From: Calothrix membranacea FACHB-236
GTDB taxonomy: Bacteria > Cyanobacteriota > Cyanobacteriia > Cyanobacteriales > Nostocaceae
Length of the DNA stretch: 64,000 nt
Reading direction: 5' to 3'
Assembly: GCF_014696315.1 (NCBI RefSeq)
Contig: NZ_JACJPX010000014.1
Location: 1-64,000, forward strand
This document shows, in pieces, positions 59,801 through 64,000 of this stretch. A model generated the notes under the pieces. That model was not told the DNA's origin. It worked only from the letters and a program-made list of their open reading frames with translations, and ran no database searches. Within the stretch, counting starts at the first letter, position 1. The number at the start of each line of letters is the position of its first letter. The position numbers and the translations under genes are program-made.

Positions 59801-61479
59801 TAGCCTTAAAAGATAGCGAACGTCGTTATTCCACCTTAGCCGCTGCCGTTCCAGTGGCAATTTTGCGGTTTGATGTAGCTGGGAACTGTTTTTATGTTAA
59901 TGATCGCTGGAGCGATCTCACAGGTAGACCAAGGGAAGCAGCTTTAGGGATGGAATGGACAAAAATCTTGTACCAGCAAGACAGCGATCGCCTACTAACC
60001 GAATGGTCACAATGGGCTGTTACCGCAGAGGGACTTTACCATAATGAAGGTAAAATGGTGCGGCCAGATGGTAGCGAGGTCTGGTTTTATGTGCAAGCAG
60101 TAGCCGAAACTAATTCTGATGGTGCTGTAATTGGCTATATTGGCACATTAACCGATATCACAGCGCGCAGACAAGCCGAAGAAAAATTGCAACAGGTGAA
60201 TGAACGCTTAACACTGACTAATGCCGAACTTTATCGGGCTACTCGACTCAAAGATGAGTTTCTGGCAAACATGAGTCATGAATTACGAACGCCTTTGAAT
60301 GCAATTTTAGGGATGTCCCAAGGGTTACAAGATGAGATTTTGGGAATTCTCAACGATCGCCAAAAATCCGCGATTGATAGTATTGAACGTAGCGGTCAAC
60401 ATTTGTTAGCACTGATTAACGACATTCTCGATTTAGCAAAAGTCGAATCTGGCAAATTAGAATTGCAACTCGCTCCAGTAGCGATCGCCTATATTTGTAC
60501 ATCTAGTTTGTCTTTTGTTCAACAACAAGCGATCGCTAAAAATATTCAACTCTCTATTGAAGCACCGTCTGGTTTGCCTGATATTGTTGTTGATGAATTA
60601 CGAATTCGTCAGGTTTTGATTAATTTACTCAGCAATGCTGTCAAATTCACTCCCAATGGCGGCAGTGTGAAATTGACTGTGAGACAGGAACAGTCCCAAA
60701 ACCAAAATTTACTTTGCTTTTCGGTGATTGATACCGGGATTGGCATTGCTCCAGAAAATGTCTCCAAACTCTTCCAACCCTTCACTCAAATAGATAGTCG
60801 ATTAAACCGTCTGCATCCAGGTACAGGATTGGGCTTATCATTGGTGCGCCGTTTAATCCAATTGCATCAAGGCTCTATCACTGTCACCAGTGAATTAGGA
60901 GAGGGAAGTTGCTTTACTGTTTATTTACCCTATCGCGTAATTGCTACCCAAGCGATCGCTCAACCATTAGTTGAATCTGAATCTAGTGTTAATCAATCGC
61001 TGTCAGCAGATTTGAATCAGACACAGCCTTTATCAGCAACCACAAGCTTGAACCAGTTGATTATTCCCCTTATATCCCCAGATAAGGTAACCTCAAAGGC
61101 TTTAATTTTGCTGGTTGAGGATCAAGAAGTTAATGCTCTCAGCATTTCTAGCTATTTAGAAGGTCGAGGATATCATTGGCTTTGGGCCGCTAATGGGCAA
61201 CAAGCGATTACCCTAGCCACTACCCACCATCCAGATCTGATATTGATGGATATTCAGATGCCAGAAATGGATGGATTAGAAGCGATATCTCGCATTCGAG
61301 ATGATCCACAATTAGCTAATATTCCCATCATTGCCTTAACAGCCTTAGCCATGCCAGGCGATGAAGAAAAGTGTTTACTGGCTGGAGCCGATTTATATCT
61401 CACTAAACCAATCAAACTCAAGCAACTGATTGCTATTATTCAAAAATTATTAAGTGATCGGGTAATGGGTAATGGGTAA
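56830..61479 (+). CDS. Multi-PAS hybrid histidine kinase with a putative dual-Cys cyanobacteriochrome GAF domain
   Basis: 1549 residues. N-terminal receiver (about 7-125; D60 in VVLDYQLP). GAF domain (about 148-318) with LVVPI and WGLLIAHQC, the signature of phytochrome-related GAFs. Cysteine C242 with adjacent H243 sits where cyanobacteriochromes bind bilin, and C214 in ETCF is 28 residues earlier, the DXCF position. Six PAS/PAC units follow (about 346-1125). HisKA with H1150 in MSHELRTPLNAIL, an HATPase with LSNAVKFTPNGG, DTGIGIA and GTGLGLS, and a C-terminal receiver with D1474 in LMDIQMPE. It reads as a soluble light- and redox-type sensor feeding a phosphorelay. Its output is not in the window. 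Confidence 0.9.
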   Translation: MVAEFDYKILIVDDAQDDRVIYHRYLNRETRYKYQILEAESVTEALELYDRNLPDLVVLDYQLPDDDGMVFLREWQNRYNNTVVPVVMLTAYENATAAVEAMKLGIQDYWIKSHLTADLFCQGVRTVLEQIQLKRQLLFQQEQQRLVNSIALRIRQSLQLQDVLQTTVEEVRQLLQVDRTLIYKFGPGMTGIVTNESVLPQWTACLDAEIEETCFQQSSADKYDQGWLWAVSDITQAGLTDCHRQLLENFQVKSNLVVPILLAVGNGHSNDTDQESTSQHQLWGLLIAHQCDRPRYWQNSEIFLLSQLSVQLAIAIQQSEMYERVQAQLYAQLQAELQERQRVAAEFRTLVESASDIIFRIDNDLRYLYINPAIERIVPQASSNWLGKTLEDLGIDSEMIALWRELLNRIINTRSEATIEHPFPLSNSETWCQTRIVPELNQAGKVQSFLCIARDISDRKRSEAALQLQAQILEQIHDAVISTDLNGIIHSWNRGAEELFGYTAKEVIGQNVSMLYPDAIELQTKVLKPLLVKDYHDLELQCRAKSGTWMDLSLRLSVIRNQQGEIIRLIGCSNDISDRKNMEQELQLLNRELESRVRKRTAQLQESQQFIQSITDNIPNVLYIYDLEQRRSIYTNREVVKTLGYSSEDISTMGSSFLTQLMHPEDVANASTYFQSLRSAGDGERRVFEYRLRDIYGRWRWFLSHDTPFRRGEDGQVQQIIGIAQDMTDRKQIEEQLRYSETQLRMVQRIARLGSWEFDLQTREITWSEEVVRNFGRNPDDGTPTYEELQQLIHPDDRDRHNLLVQRAIEQAQPYSMEFCLYCPDGSLRYLQARGEAICNDNGEVVKLIGTSLDITERRQAEEQLRNLSERLTMAIQSGGFGIWEYNLPQDKLIWDNRMFEIYGVNPSNFSGNFDAWVSCLHPDDRVQKLKIIQEVLEKGYEYNTEFRIVQPGGKIRFIKAYGMIQVNEQQEIVKVIGINDDITDLKQAEIALKDSERRYSTLAAAVPVAILRFDVAGNCFYVNDRWSDLTGRPREAALGMEWTKILYQQDSDRLLTEWSQWAVTAEGLYHNEGKMVRPDGSEVWFYVQAVAETNSDGAVIGYIGTLTDITARRQAEEKLQQVNERLTLTNAELYRATRLKDEFLANMSHELRTPLNAILGMSQGLQDEILGILNDRQKSAIDSIERSGQHLLALINDILDLAKVESGKLELQLAPVAIAYICTSSLSFVQQQAIAKNIQLSIEAPSGLPDIVVDELRIRQVLINLLSNAVKFTPNGGSVKLTVRQEQSQNQNLLCFSVIDTGIGIAPENVSKLFQPFTQIDSRLNRLHPGTGLGLSLVRRLIQLHQGSITVTSELGEGSCFTVYLPYRVIATQAIAQPLVESESSVNQSLSADLNQTQPLSATTSLNQLIIPLISPDKVTSKALILLVEDQEVNALSISSYLEGRGYHWLWAANGQQAITLATTHHPDLILMDIQMPEMDGLEAISRIRDDPQLANIPIIALTALAMPGDEEKCLLAGADLYLTKPIKLKQLIAIIQKLLSDRVMGNG

Positions 61480-61504
61480 TGGGAAAAATACCAAACCCCA
61501 ATAT

Positions 61505-63742
61505 TCAAACATTATCACCATCTAAAATGCGGATATCTAAAGTACCGGGAGAACCGAGATTTGTGGGTAGGAGTCGGGCATAAATGCGATCGCTAATTTT
61601 GCTCCAAAGACCACGAGGATATGGGCTATAGTCACTACTATCAGCGCTACCTGGAAGTACAATAACGCTTTCCAGACCGTTGTAGTCATCGCCATATTGC
61701 TGAATTGTGGTACGTGCTTTTTGGTAAATCTTCAACATTTCTGCTGTTGGCCCTAGTTGCCCAATCAGATTCTTTAAAGAAGGCGCACCAGGAAGGGTAC
61801 TAGCAACTTTTCCCCAAGCACTTTGTAACGTATCCCAAAAAGTTTTTGATAGTTGTTCTTTGTACTCTGGAATTAACTGCTGCACGATTACTTGCTGTTC
61901 CGTAGATAATTCCTCATATTTGGTTCCCGCTTGAATTGCCCAAGAAAGGCTCTGAACCGTGTCTCTTTCTATACCTCTAGCTACAAATCGAGCATTGAGA
62001 GCTGCGATCGCATCTGCTTGTTTACCTTTTAACGGTGCTAATAAAAATGTCTCCGATTCACCTGGTGCATGAGCAAAGTATTTCATTGAAAATACATGAG
62101 TGGGAATTGAATAATCACCAGGGGGCAATTCTATGCTGATTTTGCCATTATTTAACACCGTGTAAAATTTTTCCAAATTAGTTTCTAAGGGTGTAAATTC
62201 TTCGCCTGGAAGCTGAGGCACTGTGGGATAAGCATCTTGTAAGCTAGTCTTAATTGGGAGTTCTGCATCAATGACAGCAGGTAGTTGTTTAGCTACCTGT
62301 GATAACACAGCTTCTTGAATAACAGAATTTCCAGTATCAGGAACATCAGGTATCTGTGAATTAATTCCCGCAATCTGAGCAATTTTATGAGTTTTTATAG
62401 GGAATTTTGTTTCTAGAGATTTATTTAACTTCACGCCCTTTAACTGAGCAGCAAAATTCAAATGACTTAAGACACGAGCGATTACAGGTTTGTTGGGAGA
62501 AAAGCTCTGATTACCAAAAGATATAGGAGTAAAGGTGAGAGATTGAGCATTATTAATAGTAGAGATTCCTACAATATTATGTAGGGGAAATGTAACTAAA
62601 TTCTTTGGTTCTCTGTTATCAGGCTCTACAGAATTTTGATTATCTAACTCTACAGGTTCCTGTTGAGGATTATTAATTTCCGGTGGTTTTGTGGTAGTAC
62701 TAGGTTGGAGAATTTCTGGTGATTTTTCGGGAATAATTGGTTGGAGAATTTCTGGTTTAATATCTCTGTTTATTGGTTCAGTTCTACTGCTACAAAATTG
62801 GCTGCAATCTGTATTCTCATCTGCTTGTTTTAATTCCTGATTGATAGCTTTTTGTACTTGAGCCATTCCTGAATTGATTGCCGTCTGTCCTATGGAACCA
62901 ATAATTTCAGGCATAGCAGATTTCCATACCATTTCACTAATTGATAATGGCAGTGATGCTATTATGCCTAAGGCATCATTAATTTCTCCAGCAAAATCAA
63001 AAGTATTGCTAACAATATTATCTAATTTGCAAACTTTACAACTCAGGCTAGTTTCTGAATTATTGCTAGAATCAGCAATTAATGAATTTTTAGCAGATTG
63101 TGCGCGATTATATTTAAGATATTTTTTGGCAGATACTCTGCTACTTTTATATATAACTTGATAAATTTCTTCTGTATCTGAAGCATTTCTATAAATTAAT
63201 TGAGCTTTTTTATCTGTAATAAATTTAACTAATATCCATTCTTGATCAGAAAGATTAATTTCTATATCCTGGCTATTAGGCTGAAATTTAAATAACCAAT
63301 ATCCTGTTTGACAATTGCTGAGATTAATGGGCTGAAAGTTAATAGATTCCAAATAGGGTTTTTTGCCAGTTGCATTGATAACTTTAGTAATTTGACAAGC
63401 ATTGGAAGTGGTTGCAGCCATTTCATAAATTTGCGGACTGGTTTCACTAAATTTGACTACACTGCTCACAAAGCTCTGATTTGGCGAAGTATTTTGAGCT
63501 TGCAGGCTAGGCAAATAAGGAGCATTAAAAATATGATTATTTGATACTCTAATATTTGTAGATTCATTAATAAAACGTGGCATTGCTGCATTAGCAGAAT
63601 TATCTCCTAACAGGTAACCAGTAGGAGAATTTATACTGAAAATACCACAGACAAAAAGAGCGATCGCTCTTTTACAGAAAGTACTACCCAGCACTGTAAA
63701 AAAGCTAATTAACCCAATTATCCATAATTTAATTCGACCCAT
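61505..63742 (-). CDS. Large secreted protein of unknown function
   Basis: 745 residues. N-terminal hydrophobic signal (about 5-38, with a second hydrophobic run). Residues 40-230 are Asn/Ser-rich with short beta strands. The middle (about 320-400) is Pro/Glu/Asn-rich with repeated PEILQP and PPEI motifs, a flexible linker. A C-terminal half includes GKISIELPPGDYSIPTHVFSMKYFAH and LNARFVARGIERDTVQSL, which looks like a folded domain. Likely exported to periplasm or cell surface. No known family is recognised. Start ATG 63742 is plausible. Confidence 0.6.
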   Translation of the reverse strand: MGRIKLWIIGLISFFTVLGSTFCKRAIALFVCGIFSINSPTGYLLGDNSANAAMPRFINESTNIRVSNNHIFNAPYLPSLQAQNTSPNQSFVSSVVKFSETSPQIYEMAATTSNACQITKVINATGKKPYLESINFQPINLSNCQTGYWLFKFQPNSQDIEINLSDQEWILVKFITDKKAQLIYRNASDTEEIYQVIYKSSRVSAKKYLKYNRAQSAKNSLIADSSNNSETSLSCKVCKLDNIVSNTFDFAGEINDALGIIASLPLSISEMVWKSAMPEIIGSIGQTAINSGMAQVQKAINQELKQADENTDCSQFCSSRTEPINRDIKPEILQPIIPEKSPEILQPSTTTKPPEINNPQQEPVELDNQNSVEPDNREPKNLVTFPLHNIVGISTINNAQSLTFTPISFGNQSFSPNKPVIARVLSHLNFAAQLKGVKLNKSLETKFPIKTHKIAQIAGINSQIPDVPDTGNSVIQEAVLSQVAKQLPAVIDAELPIKTSLQDAYPTVPQLPGEEFTPLETNLEKFYTVLNNGKISIELPPGDYSIPTHVFSMKYFAHAPGESETFLLAPLKGKQADAIAALNARFVARGIERDTVQSLSWAIQAGTKYEELSTEQQVIVQQLIPEYKEQLSKTFWDTLQSAWGKVASTLPGAPSLKNLIGQLGPTAEMLKIYQKARTTIQQYGDDYNGLESVIVLPGSADSSDYSPYPRGLWSKISDRIYARLLPTNLGSPGTLDIRILDGDNV

Positions 63743-64000
63743 AATTTACCTCTTAAGTATCACAAAAAGCTTAATTATTCAGTATTAGGTTGATAATCGC
63801 AAAATCGTAGCAATAAATATATTTGGTTTCATAGAAGCTAAGGTAGCCAACAGCGCTTTTTCATTGGGAGCTGATCCAAATTCTTTCCCAAGCCTATCAA
63901 TGAGGGGTGAAACCTCTCATACTGGTAATTATTAACTCTAGATATAAAATCTACTTCAGTATATACACATAAAAAGCGATCGCCACAGTATGAACTTGGC
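63743..64000. other. Window end, no gene recognised
   Basis: 258 bases, AT-rich with one GCGATCGC. Probably the upstream region of the secreted protein gene and of the next gene beyond the window. Confidence 0.4.

Overview
The window looks like chromosomal DNA of a filamentous, probably heterocyst-forming cyanobacterium (Nostocales type). Evidence seen in the sequence: very frequent GCGATCGC (HIP1) octamers, genes specific to oxygenic phototrophs (chlL and chlN of the dark-operative protochlorophyllide reductase, ftrV, a high-light-inducible protein, a FurB/Zur-type regulator), and many degenerate heptamer tandem repeats between genes, as is usual in Nostoc and its relatives. No rRNA, tRNA or CRISPR array was recognised. 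The genus cannot be fixed from the sequence alone.

Layout. 0-8 kb is an accessory stretch: the right end of an insertion sequence that truncates a STAND/TPR NTPase, an RNA 2'-O-methyltransferase Hen1 without its usual partner Pnkp, pfkA, a DUF433/DUF5615 toxin-antitoxin-like pair, a small membrane protein, MITE-like inverted repeats, and a SHOCT-repeat gene carrying an in-frame nonsense codon. 8-28 kb is mostly housekeeping: mutL, an adenosine-deaminase-like gene, a CHASE3 hybrid kinase, purA, rplY, an APH/P-loop kinase fusion, a YdcF protein, ftrV, a PP2C phosphatase, an NfeD-SPFH pair, an outer-membrane beta-barrel protein, zur, purS and purQ. 28-34 kb holds small cyanobacterial proteins, a 264-bp MITE-like element and the chlL-DUF5331-chlN cluster with a clear terminator.

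34-44 kb is the most unusual part. A lone ATP-grasp ligase sits between long AT-rich gaps, followed by a three-gene cluster: a dynamin-like GTPase, a large actin/Hsp70-fold ATPase resembling SrfB, and an unrecognised 364-residue protein. This recalls the proteobacterial srfABC locus and is the best candidate here for an undescribed system.

44-64 kb: an hli gene with an HLR1 (RpaB) box, an orphan D12-class DNA adenine methyltransferase, trpD converging on a retropepsin-like lipoprotein gene, carA, a STAS protein with an ambiguous start, mrnC, rlmB, DUF1816, an alpha/beta hydrolase, two tandem CAP-domain paralogues, a DsbA-like protein, a 1549-residue hybrid kinase whose GAF domain carries two cysteines spaced as in dual-Cys cyanobacteriochromes, and a large secreted protein of unknown function. 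Many intergenic regions carry interspersed repeats (heptamer tandems, GC-rich hairpins, MITE-like units), some of which create false upstream extensions of ORFs; starts were trimmed accordingly.
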